This document shows positions 10,601-18,476 of a stretch of DNA of 62,583 nt, in pieces. The DNA lies in contig DXFU01000075.1 in NCBI GenBank assembly GCA_019114305.1, positions 1-62,583 on the forward strand, read 5' to 3'. The translations under genes and the position numbers were made by a program. The stretch is from Candidatus Hungatella pullicola (GTDB lineage: Bacteria > Bacillota > Clostridia > Lachnospirales > Lachnospiraceae). The notes beneath the pieces are model-generated. The model ran no database searches and had not been told where the DNA came from. It worked only from the letters and a program-made list of their open reading frames with translations. The stretch's first letter is position 1. The number at the start of each line of letters is the position of its first letter.

Positions 10601-10678
10601 AATAATAAGCTCCTTTTGTGTTTTTGTAAAATGCCGGTAAGAATTGGTTCTTCCGGAAACCTAAGTTATTATAGAAGG

Positions 10679-10700
10679 TAATTTCAATAAAATGAAATTA
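10679..10700 (+). promoter_or_regulatory. Candidate LysR-type operator between the divergent pair
   Basis: A perfect inverted repeat TAATTTC-N8-GAAATTA sits in the 154-base intergenic region between the YeiH-like gene and the LysR gene. It includes the T-N11-A pattern favoured by LysR-type regulators. The placement suggests control of one or both genes; binding is inferred. Confidence 0.5.
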
Positions 10701-10754
10701 TAAATATTTATTTAACTATAAAATAATATTATTCTCCGTGGGAGGAATGAAAAT

Positions 10755-11633
10755 ATGCTGGATTTTCGCATTGACACTTTTTTGGCCGTCTGCCGGCACA
10801 TGAACTTTACGAAAGCGGCTCAGGAACTTAATATAACCCAGCCGGCAGTTTCTCATCATATTCGCGGTCTGGAAGAGTATTATCATACCAGGCTGTTTGA
10901 ATATACCAATAAAAATCTTAAGCTGACAGAAGCCGGGCGTATGCTTTTGCAGACAGCTGCCACGATGAAGCATGATGAGATTCATCTCCGCCAGTGGATC
11001 CAGTGTCTGGGAAACAGTGGAAGAAAGATTGTGTTTGGAGCCACTATGACTATCGGAGAATACTTAATGCCGGAGGCCTTCATGCGCTTATTGGAAAAAG
11101 AACCTCAATGTACGATTCATATGGTGGTGTCGGACACCAGAGATCTTTTGTCCAGAATTGATGGAGGAGAGTTGGAATTTGCCGTAGTAGAAGGCTTTTT
11201 TCCAAAAAAAGATTATGAATCCCTTGTTTATGATACCCAAAGACTTATGGTTGTATGTGGTCCGGACTATGACTTTGCCGGTGAGATTTGTTCTGTGGAA
11301 GATCTGACCAAAGAAACGCTGCTTATGAGAGAGGAGGGATCGGGAACCAGATATGTGACAGAACGGTATCTGCAGGAACATAATCTTCTTCTGCAGGATT
11401 TTACCAGGATGATGGAGATAAGCAGCATAGGAGCGATCAAAAGTCTGGTTATGAAAGGGGTTGGGATTACGATTGTGTATGAGGCTGCGGTGGAAAAAGA
11501 AGTAAAAGAGGGGCTGCTGAAAGAAGTGGAGGTGCCAGGATTTCAGCTGTATCATGATTTTTCTTTTATATGGAGAAAGGGCAGTATTTACAGAGATTAT
11601 TATCAGAATATGTATGAGATTCTTCACGGGTGA
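10755..11633 (+). CDS. LysR-family transcriptional regulator
   Basis: A 292-residue protein of standard LysR length. The winged helix-turn-helix spans residues 1-60, including F-T-K-A-A-Q-E-L-N-I-T-Q-P-A-V-S-H-H. The effector-binding domain covers about residues 90-290. The start at 10755 follows GGGAGGAATG. It is divergent from the YeiH-type gene, the same arrangement as yeiE/yeiH in Escherichia coli, so it probably controls that transporter in response to a small (perhaps sulfur-containing) ligand; the ligand is not evident from sequence. Confidence 0.93.
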   Translation: MLDFRIDTFLAVCRHMNFTKAAQELNITQPAVSHHIRGLEEYYHTRLFEYTNKNLKLTEAGRMLLQTAATMKHDEIHLRQWIQCLGNSGRKIVFGATMTIGEYLMPEAFMRLLEKEPQCTIHMVVSDTRDLLSRIDGGELEFAVVEGFFPKKDYESLVYDTQRLMVVCGPDYDFAGEICSVEDLTKETLLMREEGSGTRYVTERYLQEHNLLLQDFTRMMEISSIGAIKSLVMKGVGITIVYEAAVEKEVKEGLLKEVEVPGFQLYHDFSFIWRKGSIYRDYYQNMYEILHG

Positions 11634-11639
11634 GAGCTA

Positions 11640-11672
11640 TTGACATTTTGGTTAGTTAGTGCTAATCTAACC
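11640..11672 (+). promoter_or_regulatory. Promoter overlapped by a DtxR/IdeR-like operator
   Basis: TTGACA at 11640-11645 is followed after 17 bases by TAATCT (11663-11668), a weak -10. Spacer and -10 are covered by a nested palindrome: GGTTAG (11650-11655) with CTAACC (11667-11672), and inside it TTAG-tg-CTAA (11656-11665). The TTAG...CTAA pattern resembles the sites of iron- or manganese-sensing DtxR/IdeR/MntR repressors. Its position would block RNA polymerase when metal is plentiful. Confidence 0.6.
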
Positions 11673-11775
11673 GTAGAACCAAGAAATCCCTGAAAGGAAA
11701 TGGGAAAAACGTCATTGCTGATATGGACTGCTGGCGGGATGGATCTGCTTGAAGCAGAAAGGGGGAGTGATGGAA

Positions 11776-12150
11776 ATGAATCTGGCAACGGGAATTATCT
11801 GCCTTGTGCTGGTGGTAATTATAATTTTTGCGATTAAGAGTTACATGCGCCGAATGTCTACTGGCTGCTGCGGAGGAACTGCCCAGCCTTCTGTTAAAAA
11901 AATTAAGGTAAAGGATAAAAACCCAGCTAATTACAAGTACAGCTGTACTCTAAAGATTGACGGAATGTCCTGTGCGGCCTGTGCAGCCAGAGTGGAAAAT
12001 GCATTAAATACCATGGATGGAGTGTGGGCCAGAGTCGATTTAATGAAAGGACAGGCACAGGTGCTGATGAAGTCCAAAATTGGCGACGAAGTGTTAAAAG
12101 AAGCGGTAAAAAAAGCTGGATATGATGTATATAAGGTGATTCCGGCATAG
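11776..12150 (+). CDS. FeoB-associated Cys-rich membrane protein fused to a heavy-metal-associated (HMA) domain
   Basis: The first ~25 residues form one membrane segment. They are followed by a short basic stretch and C-C-G-G, as in the FeoB-associated Cys-rich membrane protein family. After a Lys-rich linker comes an HMA domain (about residues 55-124) with the metal-binding motif G-M-S-C-A-A-C-A. It likely binds a soft or transition metal at the membrane face. The start is set at ATG 11776, eight bases after GGGGGAG; ATG 11770 or 11749 are alternatives. No feoA or feoB is in the window. The operator at 11650-11672 suggests metal-repressed expression. Confidence 0.85.
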   Translation: MNLATGIICLVLVVIIIFAIKSYMRRMSTGCCGGTAQPSVKKIKVKDKNPANYKYSCTLKIDGMSCAACAARVENALNTMDGVWARVDLMKGQAQVLMKSKIGDEVLKEAVKKAGYDVYKVIPA

Positions 12151-12159
12151 TACGAAACG

Positions 12160-12205
12160 AATCCCCGGCAGAATTGTATTGTGATCTGCCGGGGATTAAC
12201 TGTTG
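12160..12205 (+). terminator. Terminator after the HMA gene
   Basis: AATCCCCGGCAGA (12160-12172) and TCTGCCGGGGATT (12185-12197) form a perfect 13 bp stem. The T-rich tail is interrupted (aactgttgttt). It separates this gene from the next transcription unit. Confidence 0.8.
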
Positions 12206-12292
12206 TTTGGATAGAAGCGGAACGTTACATTTAAAGTTCAGCACGTCGGCAAATGGTTATTGACAAAAATTTTTCAATAAAGGCTGTTAGCA

Positions 12293-12322
12293 TTGACTAA
12301 GCAAAATAAGATTTGCTAGTAT
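12293..12322 (+). promoter_or_regulatory. Promoter for the small-protein/P-type ATPase operon, with an inverted repeat in the spacer
   Basis: TTGACT at 12293-12298, an 18-base spacer and TAGTAT at 12317-12322. The spacer contains GCAAA-ataaga-TTTGC (12301-12316), a possible operator different from the TTAG-type box at 11650. Confidence 0.5.
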
Positions 12323-12378
12323 ATGTCGAAAGAGATAACTGTCCCGGCAAGTCTTCTCAGGGAAGGAAGTGACGAAAG

Positions 12379-12459
12379 ATGAAAAAGCATAGATTTTGGG
12401 CATGGGCCATGATCTTCTGCTTGGCTATGACACTTTATACCGGATACAGACATCAATAA
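12379..12459 (+). CDS. 26-residue single-span membrane peptide
   Basis: ATG 12379 to TAA 12457-12459. The peptide begins with a basic K-K-H and continues as one hydrophobic segment rich in Trp, Ala and Met (F-W-A-W-A-M-I-F-C-L-A-M-T-L), ending Y-T-G-Y-R-H-Q. A GGAAGGAAGTGACGA binding region precedes it, and the gene for the next small membrane protein starts 17 bases after its stop. I think such peptides recur beside this ATPase type in Lachnospiraceae (possibly the DUF6219 family), but that is from memory. It may be a small subunit or assembly factor. Confidence 0.65.
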   Translation: MKKHRFWAWAMIFCLAMTLYTGYRHQ

Positions 12460-12476
12460 GGAGGAGGACATAAAAT

Positions 12477-12779
12477 ATGTTAAAATGTGTAGATGTTAAA
12501 AAAATTGCTGTTTTTGCAGGCGGCGTACTGTTTGGTACAGCCGGCGTTAAGATTCTTGGAAGCAGCGACGCAAAAAAATTTTATGTTAATTGTCTGGCGG
12601 CAGGATTGAGAGCAAAGGACAGTGTTATGACAACTGCTACCACAATTCAGGAGAACGCTGAGGATATTCTGGCAGAAGCCAATGAAATCAACAGACAGCG
12701 GAGAGAAGCTGCTGAGTTTTGCAAAGAACCGGAAGAAGAGATGAAGGAGGAAGCTGAGGAAACAGATTCCCTTCAGTAA
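12477..12779 (+). CDS. Small membrane-anchored protein with acidic tail (DUF6110-like)
   Basis: This 100-residue protein has one N-terminal membrane segment with the pattern F-A-G-G-V-L-F-G-T-A-G-V-K (about residues 11-25). An amphipathic helical region follows (S-S-D-A-K-K-F-Y), then a strongly acidic C-terminal tail. It matches my recollection of the DUF6110 family found beside P1B ATPases in Clostridia. A strong GGAGGAGG binding site precedes ATG 12477. In Clostridioides difficile ferrosomes, a membrane protein (FezA) acts with a P1B6 ATPase (FezB); this gene is a candidate counterpart of FezA by position and type only. Confidence 0.7.
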   Translation: MLKCVDVKKIAVFAGGVLFGTAGVKILGSSDAKKFYVNCLAAGLRAKDSVMTTATTIQENAEDILAEANEINRQRREAAEFCKEPEEEMKEEAEETDSLQ

Positions 12780-12797
12780 GTATTTATAATGGAAGCT

Positions 12798-12853
12798 GAA
12801 GGCAGTGACCTTGGCCGGGATTGTCCCGGCAGAGGATCATTGCCTTCCTTTTT
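12798..12853 (+). terminator. Terminator-like attenuator between the small membrane protein and the ATPase
   Basis: The outer arms GAAGGCA (12798-12804) and TGCCTTC (12841-12847) enclose a second stem, GCCGGGA-ttg-TCCCGGC (12814-12830). Five T follow at 12849-12853. The structure ends 17 bases before the ATPase start, whose binding site AGGAG lies just after the T run. It would let only part of the transcripts reach the ATPase gene. Confidence 0.7.
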
Positions 12854-12870
12854 GACAGGAGTGTTTTTGC

Positions 12871-14961
12871 ATGAAGATTTATATTAAACATGAGATACAG
12901 GGCAGAATCCGTTTCCATATGGATAAAGAGAGCCTTACCGTGAGACAGGCGGATATGCTGCTTTACTATATTACTTCCATTCCAGGGGTAAGGAAAGGAA
13001 AAGTGTATGAGAGAACAGGGAATGGAGTGATTTGGTATGAGGGGGACAGAAGAGAGATTTTGGAACGGCTTTCTGGTTTTCGGTGGGATGAAGAAACGAT
13101 TTTAGAGATGGTTCCCAAAAACACAGGAAGAGCTTTGAATCAGGAATATAAAGAAAAGCTGATCCAAAAAGTGGTTGTGCGCCTGTTTACCAAAACATTT
13201 CTTCCAGCTCCCCTTAGAGCTGCTTATGTGGTTTTTCGCTCGGTAAAATATCTTTACCATGGAATTCGATGCCTGGTGAAAGGGCAGCTAAAAGTAGAGG
13301 TGCTGGATGCCACTGCCATCGCGGTTTCTATATTGAGAGGGGATACAGAGACAGCAGGCTCTGTTATGTTTCTTCTTGGAATTGGAGAGCTTCTGGAGGA
13401 ATGGACTCATAAAAAATCAGTGGCGGATCTGGCCAGAAGTATGTCTCTTAATGTGGAGCAGGTATGGCTGAAGACAGAGGAGGGAGAAGTGCTGGTTCCC
13501 ATATCCAAAATTCGGGAGGGGGATCTGGTAGTTGTTCATGTGGGAAACGTTATCCCATTAGATGGAATTGTAGACTGGGGAGAGGCTATGGTCAATCAGG
13601 CTTCTATGACCGGAGAATCCATTCCCGTGAAAAAGGATCGGGGATCTTATGTCTATGCGGGAACCGCGGTGGAAGAAGGAGGAATTACCATAAAGGTCAA
13701 GAAGGCCGCAGGTTCTACCAGATATGAGAGGATTGTAAAAATGATTGAGGACTCAGAAAAACTTAAATCCTCTCTGGAAGGAGATGCGGAGAATCTGGCC
13801 GATGCCCTGGTTCCATGGAGTCTGGGGGGAACGATTCTTACTTGGATGTTAACCAGAAATGTGACAAGAGCTTTATCCATCCTGATGGTGGACTTTTCCT
13901 GCGCCTTGAAGCTGGCTATGCCCCTTGCGGTTTTGTCTGCCATGAGAGAGGCCGGTACGCATCACATTACAGTAAAGGGGGGCAAGTATCTGGAAGCGGT
14001 GGCTGCCGCGGATACCATTGTGTTTGATAAAACTGGCACCCTGACAAAGGCTCGTCCTGTGGTGGCTGATGTGGTTACCTTTGGAGGAAGGGATAAATGG
14101 GAAATGCTTCGAATTGCGGCCTGTCTGGAGGAACATTTTCCCCATTCTATAGCAAATGCTGTGGTTCAGGAGGCAGTGGCAAGAGGGCTGACTCATGAGG
14201 AGATGCATTCTAAGGTAGATTACATTGTAGCTCATGGAATTGCCAGCTACATAGGGGAAGAACGGGTGGTAATAGGAAGCTATCATTTTGTATTCGAGGA
14301 TGAGGGCTGCAGGGTGGAACAGGAGTCAAAACAGAAGTTCCAATCCCTGCCGTCTCAATATTCTCACCTCTATCTTGCTATCGGCGGAGAGCTGGCAGCA
14401 GTAGTATGTATTGAGGATCCCCTGCGGGAAGAGGCCCCAAAAGTTATTGGTGATCTTAAGAACCTTGGTATTTCCCGAATTATTATGATGACGGGAGACA
14501 GTGAGAGAACGGCAAGAGCTATTGCCGGGAAGGTAGGGGTGGATCAGTATTTTTCAGAGGTGCTTCCTGAGGATAAGGCCAGGTTTGTGGAAGAGGAAAA
14601 GGCAAAAGGACGGAAAGTTATTATGATTGGAGACGGCATTAATGATTCGCCGGCTCTTTCTGCCGCTGATGTAGGCATTGCGATTAGTGAGGGAGCGGAG
14701 ATAGCGAGAGAGATTGCGGATATTACCATATCCCAGGATGACCTGTATCAGCTTACTGTTTTAAGAGATATCAGTCTTCATTTGATGACCCGCATTCACA
14801 AGAATTACCGCTTTGTAATTGGGTTTAATTTGGGTCTGATCCTTTTAGGAGTGGGAGGCATTCTCCAGCCTGCCACATCTGCTCTTCTTCATAATACCTC
14901 AACCCTGGCCGTAAGCCTGAAGAGTATGACTAATCTTCTTTCTGAAGATCAGGTGAAATAA
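12871..14961 (+). CDS. P1B-type heavy-metal ATPase with an S-C-A membrane motif (ferrosome FezB-like candidate)
   Basis: A 696-residue metal-pumping ATPase. Residues 1-70 resemble an HMA-like fold without a CxxC site (G-R-I-R-F-H at the start). The actuator domain has T-G-E-S; the phosphorylation site is D386 in D-K-T-G-T-L-T; the hinge is G-D-G-I-N-D. The membrane metal-site motif is D-F-S-C-A-L-K with S343-C344-A345 in place of the C-P-C of copper, zinc or cadmium pumps. That places it in a divergent P1B class; the iron-linked P1B-6 class is a good candidate, but the metal is not proven. It sits behind two small membrane proteins and an attenuator. Confidence 0.9.
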   Translation: MKIYIKHEIQGRIRFHMDKESLTVRQADMLLYYITSIPGVRKGKVYERTGNGVIWYEGDRREILERLSGFRWDEETILEMVPKNTGRALNQEYKEKLIQKVVVRLFTKTFLPAPLRAAYVVFRSVKYLYHGIRCLVKGQLKVEVLDATAIAVSILRGDTETAGSVMFLLGIGELLEEWTHKKSVADLARSMSLNVEQVWLKTEEGEVLVPISKIREGDLVVVHVGNVIPLDGIVDWGEAMVNQASMTGESIPVKKDRGSYVYAGTAVEEGGITIKVKKAAGSTRYERIVKMIEDSEKLKSSLEGDAENLADALVPWSLGGTILTWMLTRNVTRALSILMVDFSCALKLAMPLAVLSAMREAGTHHITVKGGKYLEAVAAADTIVFDKTGTLTKARPVVADVVTFGGRDKWEMLRIAACLEEHFPHSIANAVVQEAVARGLTHEEMHSKVDYIVAHGIASYIGEERVVIGSYHFVFEDEGCRVEQESKQKFQSLPSQYSHLYLAIGGELAAVVCIEDPLREEAPKVIGDLKNLGISRIIMMTGDSERTARAIAGKVGVDQYFSEVLPEDKARFVEEEKAKGRKVIMIGDGINDSPALSAADVGIAISEGAEIAREIADITISQDDLYQLTVLRDISLHLMTRIHKNYRFVIGFNLGLILLGVGGILQPATSALLHNTSTLAVSLKSMTNLLSEDQVK

Positions 14962-14976
14962 AAGGACAGAAAAAGG

Positions 14977-15025
14977 TTCAGGGAGGAGAAAATCAGTCTT
15001 CCTCCCTGAAAAATTTCATCTTAAA
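14977..15025 (+). terminator. Terminator after the P-type ATPase
   Basis: TTCAGGGAGGA (14977-14987) pairs with TCCTCCCTGAA (15000-15010). A loose A/T-rich tail follows. Confidence 0.75.
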
Positions 15026-15042
15026 ATTTTTTGAAAAAGTTG

Positions 15043-15071
15043 TTGACATTTGTCTCTTTTCATATTATACT
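15043..15071 (+). promoter_or_regulatory. Promoter for the tRNA cluster
   Basis: Perfect TTGACA at 15043-15048, 17-base spacer, TATACT at 15066-15071; 34 bases before the first tRNA. Confidence 0.85.
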
Positions 15072-15105
15072 AGCAGGGCAGTCAAGAAAGCCTGCGGCAC
15101 GGTTA

Positions 15106-15178
15106 GGGATCTTAGCTCAGCTGGGAGAGCATCTGCCTTACAAGCAGAGGGTCATAGGTTCGAGCCCTATAGGTCCCA
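15106..15178 (+). tRNA. tRNA-Val (anticodon UAC)
   Basis: Cloverleaf of 73 bases. The acceptor stem GGGATCT pairs with AGGTCCC (one G-U). The anticodon stem TCTGC/GCAGA holds the loop CTTACAA, giving anticodon TAC. The T arm is ATAGG-TTCGAGC-CCTAT. The 3' CCA is not encoded. Confidence 0.95.
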
Positions 15179-15206
15179 TTGTCACACAATTTAATTGGCA
15201 AAATAT

Positions 15207-15280
15207 GGCGGAATAGCTCAGTTGGCTAGAGCATACGGTTCATACCCGTAGTGTCGAGAGTTCGAATCTCCCTTCCGCTA
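15207..15280 (+). tRNA. tRNA-Met (anticodon CAU), copy 1
   Basis: Cloverleaf of 74 bases. The anticodon stem TACGG/CCGTA holds the loop TTCATAC, giving CAT. The T loop is TTCGAAT. The acceptor GGCGGAA pairs with TTCCGCT (one G-U), so the first base pair is formed, as in elongator-type tRNA. The CAT anticodon could also belong to an isoleucine tRNA that is later modified, but overall it looks like elongator Met. CCA is not encoded. Confidence 0.9.
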
Positions 15281-15321
15281 TTGAAATCCTTGAATTTTCA
15301 GGGATTTTGCAAAACAGATAT

Positions 15322-15395
15322 GGCGGAATAGCTCAGTTGGCTAGAGCATACGGTTCATACCCGTAGTGTCGAGAGTTCAAATCTCCCTTCCGCTA
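15322..15395 (+). tRNA. tRNA-Met (anticodon CAU), copy 2
   Basis: Identical to the copy at 15207-15280 except for one base in the T loop (TTCAAAT instead of TTCGAAT). The two are separated by 41 bases that contain a weak hairpin (AAATCC...GGATTT). Confidence 0.9.
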
Positions 15396-15400
15396 TTGAG

Positions 15401-15436
15401 AAAGTCCTGAATTCTAATTTCAGGACTTTTTTCTTT
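15401..15436 (+). terminator. Terminator of the tRNA cluster
   Basis: AAAGTCCTGAA (15401-15411) and TTCAGGACTTT (15419-15429) form a perfect stem followed by a T run. Confidence 0.9.
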
Positions 15437-15498
15437 TTATTTATCTTTTTCGTGGGTTTTATGATATACTAAGTAATAGCAAATGATGGAGGGGATCC

Positions 15499-16425
15499 AT
15501 GTACTATTTTATCATAAATCCGGATTCCAGCAGAGGAAGGGGCGGCCGCGTATGGAAGATTTTGAAACAGCGGCTGGACAAAACAAAAGTTGAGTATCAG
15601 GCCTTCCTTACACAAAAGCAGGGGGATGCCAGGCGTTTTGCAGGAGAACTGACAGAGGAGAGAAGAGAGCCGGTTACCATAGTAGCGGTAGGAGGCGATG
15701 GAACTGTCAATGAAATTGTAGACGGACTGTGGCTTCAGTGCCCTGTAACACTGGGATATATTCCGGCCGGATCTGGGAATGATCTGGCAAGAAGCCTGAG
15801 GCTTCCTAAAAATCCCTACAAAGGTTTGAAAAACATATTGGAGGAAAACCCCTCCTGCAGGATGGTGGATTACGGAGTGATTTCCTACGGAGAGGGTCAG
15901 CTTTGCTGCCGGCGGTTTATGGTAAGCGCGGGCATTGGCATGGATGGAGCAGTATGCCACAGTATTTTAAACTCAAGAAAAGACGGAAAAAAACTCTTTA
16001 AAGGAAGGGCTGCTTATCTGCAGGCGGGAATAAAAGAGATGATTGCCGCTCGGCCTGTGAAGGGATATTTGCTGCTGGACGGTGTGAAGAAAGTGGAATT
16101 CAATTATCTCTATTTTGTGTCTGCCCATATTCATCCCTTTGAGGGGGGAGGATTTCTTTTTGCTCCTGATGCGGTATGGGATGACGGCGTATTATCATTA
16201 TGTGTGGCAAATCACAGAAAGAAAAGAAAGCTTCTCAGAGCGGCGGTCTGCTCCTTTATGGGAAGGCGGTCTGGAAAAGGAAGCGGGGTCAGATATTACG
16301 CCTGCAGAGAGGTAATGATTCATGTGGATCGTCCTCTGGCGGTTCATGTAGATGGAGAGAACTGTTCCTGTCAGCAGGAAGTACATCTTCGCTGTATTGG
16401 CAGAAATCTCCGAATGATTGTATAG
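15499..16425 (+). CDS. Diacylglycerol/lipid kinase family protein (DagK/YegS-like)
   Basis: This 308-residue protein has the DAGK catalytic domain: N-P at the start (I-I-N-P-D-S), the nucleotide loop G-G-D-G-T-V-N-E near residue 64 and G-S-G-N-D-L-A-R-S near residue 93. Family members phosphorylate diacylglycerol or related lipids at the inner membrane face, recycling lipid left over from lipoteichoic acid synthesis; the exact substrate here is unknown. The start at 15499 follows GGAGGGGATCC. The ispF gene begins 46 bases downstream. Confidence 0.92.
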   Translation: MYYFIINPDSSRGRGGRVWKILKQRLDKTKVEYQAFLTQKQGDARRFAGELTEERREPVTIVAVGGDGTVNEIVDGLWLQCPVTLGYIPAGSGNDLARSLRLPKNPYKGLKNILEENPSCRMVDYGVISYGEGQLCCRRFMVSAGIGMDGAVCHSILNSRKDGKKLFKGRAAYLQAGIKEMIAARPVKGYLLLDGVKKVEFNYLYFVSAHIHPFEGGGFLFAPDAVWDDGVLSLCVANHRKKRKLLRAAVCSFMGRRSGKGSGVRYYACREVMIHVDRPLAVHVDGENCSCQQEVHLRCIGRNLRMIV

Positions 16426-16471
16426 AAGCCATGGAAGAATAAAGGGCACAACAGAAAGCGAGGACTGAACT

Positions 16472-17086
16472 ATGAGAATCGGACAGGGCTATGATGTACA
16501 CCGGCTGAAAGAGGGCAGAGATTTGATTATAGGAGGAGAAAAAATCCCCTATGAGAAAGGCTTGGACGGCCATTCAGACGCGGACGTGCTGGTTCACGCA
16601 GTTATGGATGCTCTTTTGGGAGCAGCAGCGCTGGGTGATATTGGACAGCATTTTCCGGATACGGATGAGAGATATAAAGGAATTTCCAGCATTGCCCTTT
16701 TGGAGCACGTTGGAAAACTTTTAGAGGAAAAAGGGTACGTGATTGAGAACATTGATTCTACAATCATTGCTCAGAGACCCAAACTGGCGGCTTGGAGACC
16801 TGCCATGGCGGAAAATATGGCCAGGGCTCTTAACATTCCTTCCAACCGGGTTAGTGTAAAAGCAACCACAGAGGAAGGGCTTGGTTTTACAGGAAGTGGA
16901 GAAGGAATGGCTGCTCAGGCCATCGCCCTTCTTACTGAGGTGGAAGACTACTGTTACGATGACAGAATTATGGATGGCGGCTGTTATGGGTGCGGCAAAG
17001 GCTGCTGCCAGAACCAGGAAGAAACGCCGGACAAAAGAGATAAAAAAGACAGACAGGAAGGAAAGAGAGACCATGAAAATCTATAA
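16472..17086 (+). CDS. ispF: 2-C-methyl-D-erythritol 2,4-cyclodiphosphate synthase with a Cys-rich C-terminal tail
   Basis: IspF forms the cyclic diphosphate intermediate of the non-mevalonate (MEP) isoprenoid pathway. Residues 1-157 make a complete domain: G-x-G-Y-D-V-H at the N-terminus with zinc ligands D8 and H10, the H-S-D-A-D-V motif, and [10 protein letters not shown] at about residues 131-140. The protein continues for about 45 residues beyond the normal end, with a [11 protein letters not shown] cluster followed by a highly charged Lys/Asp/Arg tail. The tail overlaps the first 14 bases of cysS. The function of the extension is unknown; it could bind metal. Confidence 0.95.
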   Translation: MRIGQGYDVHRLKEGRDLIIGGEKIPYEKGLDGHSDADVLVHAVMDALLGAAALGDIGQHFPDTDERYKGISSIALLEHVGKLLEEKGYVIENIDSTIIAQRPKLAAWRPAMAENMARALNIPSNRVSVKATTEEGLGFTGSGEGMAAQAIALLTEVEDYCYDDRIMDGGCYGCGKGCCQNQEETPDKRDKKDRQEGKRDHENL

Positions 17087-18476
17087 TACATTATCCAGAC
17101 AAAAAGAGGAATTTATCCCCCTTGAACCAGGCAAAGTAAAGATGTATGTGTGCGGTCCTACCGTATATAATTACATTCATATCGGCAACGCCAGGCCTAT
17201 GATTGTTTTTGACACTGTGAGAAGATATTTTGAGTATAAAGGCTATGATGTAAATTTTGTATCTAATTTTACAGACGTAGATGACAAGATTATAAAAAAA
17301 GCCAATGAAGAGGGAGTGGACGCAGATACTATTTCCAAACGCTACATTGCAGAGTGCAAAAAGGATATGGAAGGCATGAATGTGGAGCCGGCTACCACAA
17401 GCCCTCTGGCCACTGAGGAGATTGACGGCATGGTGGAAATGATTGAGACTTTGATTGAGTCCGGTCATGCTTATAAAGCTGAGGATGGAACCGTCTACTT
17501 CAGAACCGGATCATTTCCTCAGTACGGCAAGCTGTCTCATAAGAATCTGGAAGATCTCCAATCAGGATTCCGTGAGCTTAAGGTAACGGGAGAAGAAGGA
17601 AAAGAGGATCCATCAGATTTTGTTCTTTGGAAACCGAAAAAGGAAGGAGAGCCTTACTGGGAGTCTCCGTGGTGTCAGGGAAGACCTGGGTGGCACATTG
17701 AGTGTTCTGTTATGTCTAAGAAATATCTTGGGGATCAGATTGATATTCACGCAGGCGGAGAGGATTTAATTTTCCCTCACCACGAAAATGAAATTGCCCA
17801 GAGCGAGTGCGCCAACGGCAAAGAATTTGCCAGATACTGGATGCATAATGGGTTCCTTAATATTGACAACAAGAAGATGTCCAAATCTCTGGGAAATTTT
17901 TTCACTGTGAGAGAGATCTCTGAAAAGTATGACCTTCAGGTTCTGCGATTCTTTATGCTCAGTGCTCACTACAGAAGCCCTCTGAACTTCAGCGCCGATC
18001 TGATGGAAGCTTCCAAAAACGGTTTGGAAAGAATTCTTACCGCTGTTGAGAAGCTGAGAGATTTGGAGGCCAGAGCGGAGGGCGAGAACTTTGCCGCAGA
18101 AGAAAACAAAGAGCCGGTCCAGGCTTTGGTTGAGAAGTTTGAGGCGGCCATGGATGATGATTTTAATACAGCTGACGGAATATCCGCCATTTTTGAGCTG
18201 GTAAAGCTGTCCAATTCCACAGCCGGACCGGACAGTTCCAAGGCATATGTTGCGTATCTGAAACATACCATTGAAAAGCTTTGCGATGTTATGGGCATTA
18301 TTACTGAGAAGAAGGAAGAAGTGCTGGACAGCCAGGTAGAAGAGATGATAGCCAGAAGACAGCAGGCCAGAAAGGATAAGAATTTTGCTTTGGCAGATGA
18401 GATCAGAGGACAGCTTTTGGATATGGGAATTGTCCTTGAAGATACCAGGGAAGGTGTAAAATGGAAACGAGTGTAA
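17073..18476 (+). CDS. cysS: Cysteinyl-tRNA synthetase
   Basis: Class I synthetase of 467 residues that charges tRNA-Cys. Visible are the zinc cysteine in C-G-P-T-V-Y, the HIGH-type motif H-I-G-N, the zinc-site histidines around [22 protein letters not shown], and K-M-S-K-S. The start is set at ATG 17073, where the family's usual M-K-I-Y-N-T begins and GGAAGGAAAGAGAG lies upstream; the frame stays open further upstream (to 16881) only because it overlaps ispF. It overlaps mrnC by 16 bases. Confidence 0.97.
   Translation: MKIYNTLSRQKEEFIPLEPGKVKMYVCGPTVYNYIHIGNARPMIVFDTVRRYFEYKGYDVNFVSNFTDVDDKIIKKANEEGVDADTISKRYIAECKKDMEGMNVEPATTSPLATEEIDGMVEMIETLIESGHAYKAEDGTVYFRTGSFPQYGKLSHKNLEDLQSGFRELKVTGEEGKEDPSDFVLWKPKKEGEPYWESPWCQGRPGWHIECSVMSKKYLGDQIDIHAGGEDLIFPHHENEIAQSECANGKEFARYWMHNGFLNIDNKKMSKSLGNFFTVREISEKYDLQVLRFFMLSAHYRSPLNFSADLMEASKNGLERILTAVEKLRDLEARAEGENFAAEENKEPVQALVEKFEAAMDDDFNTADGISAIFELVKLSNSTAGPDSSKAYVAYLKHTIEKLCDVMGIITEKKEEVLDSQVEEMIARRQQARKDKNFALADEIRGQLLDMGIVLEDTREGVKWKRV

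Noticed and set aside
11700-11838. Frame starting at ATG 11700 upstream of the HMA gene
   Set aside because: It overlaps the HMA gene in another frame, ends shortly after and has low-complexity Gly/Asn content.
15031-15216. 61-codon ORF across tRNA-Val
   Set aside because: It is made of tRNA sequence and its promoter.
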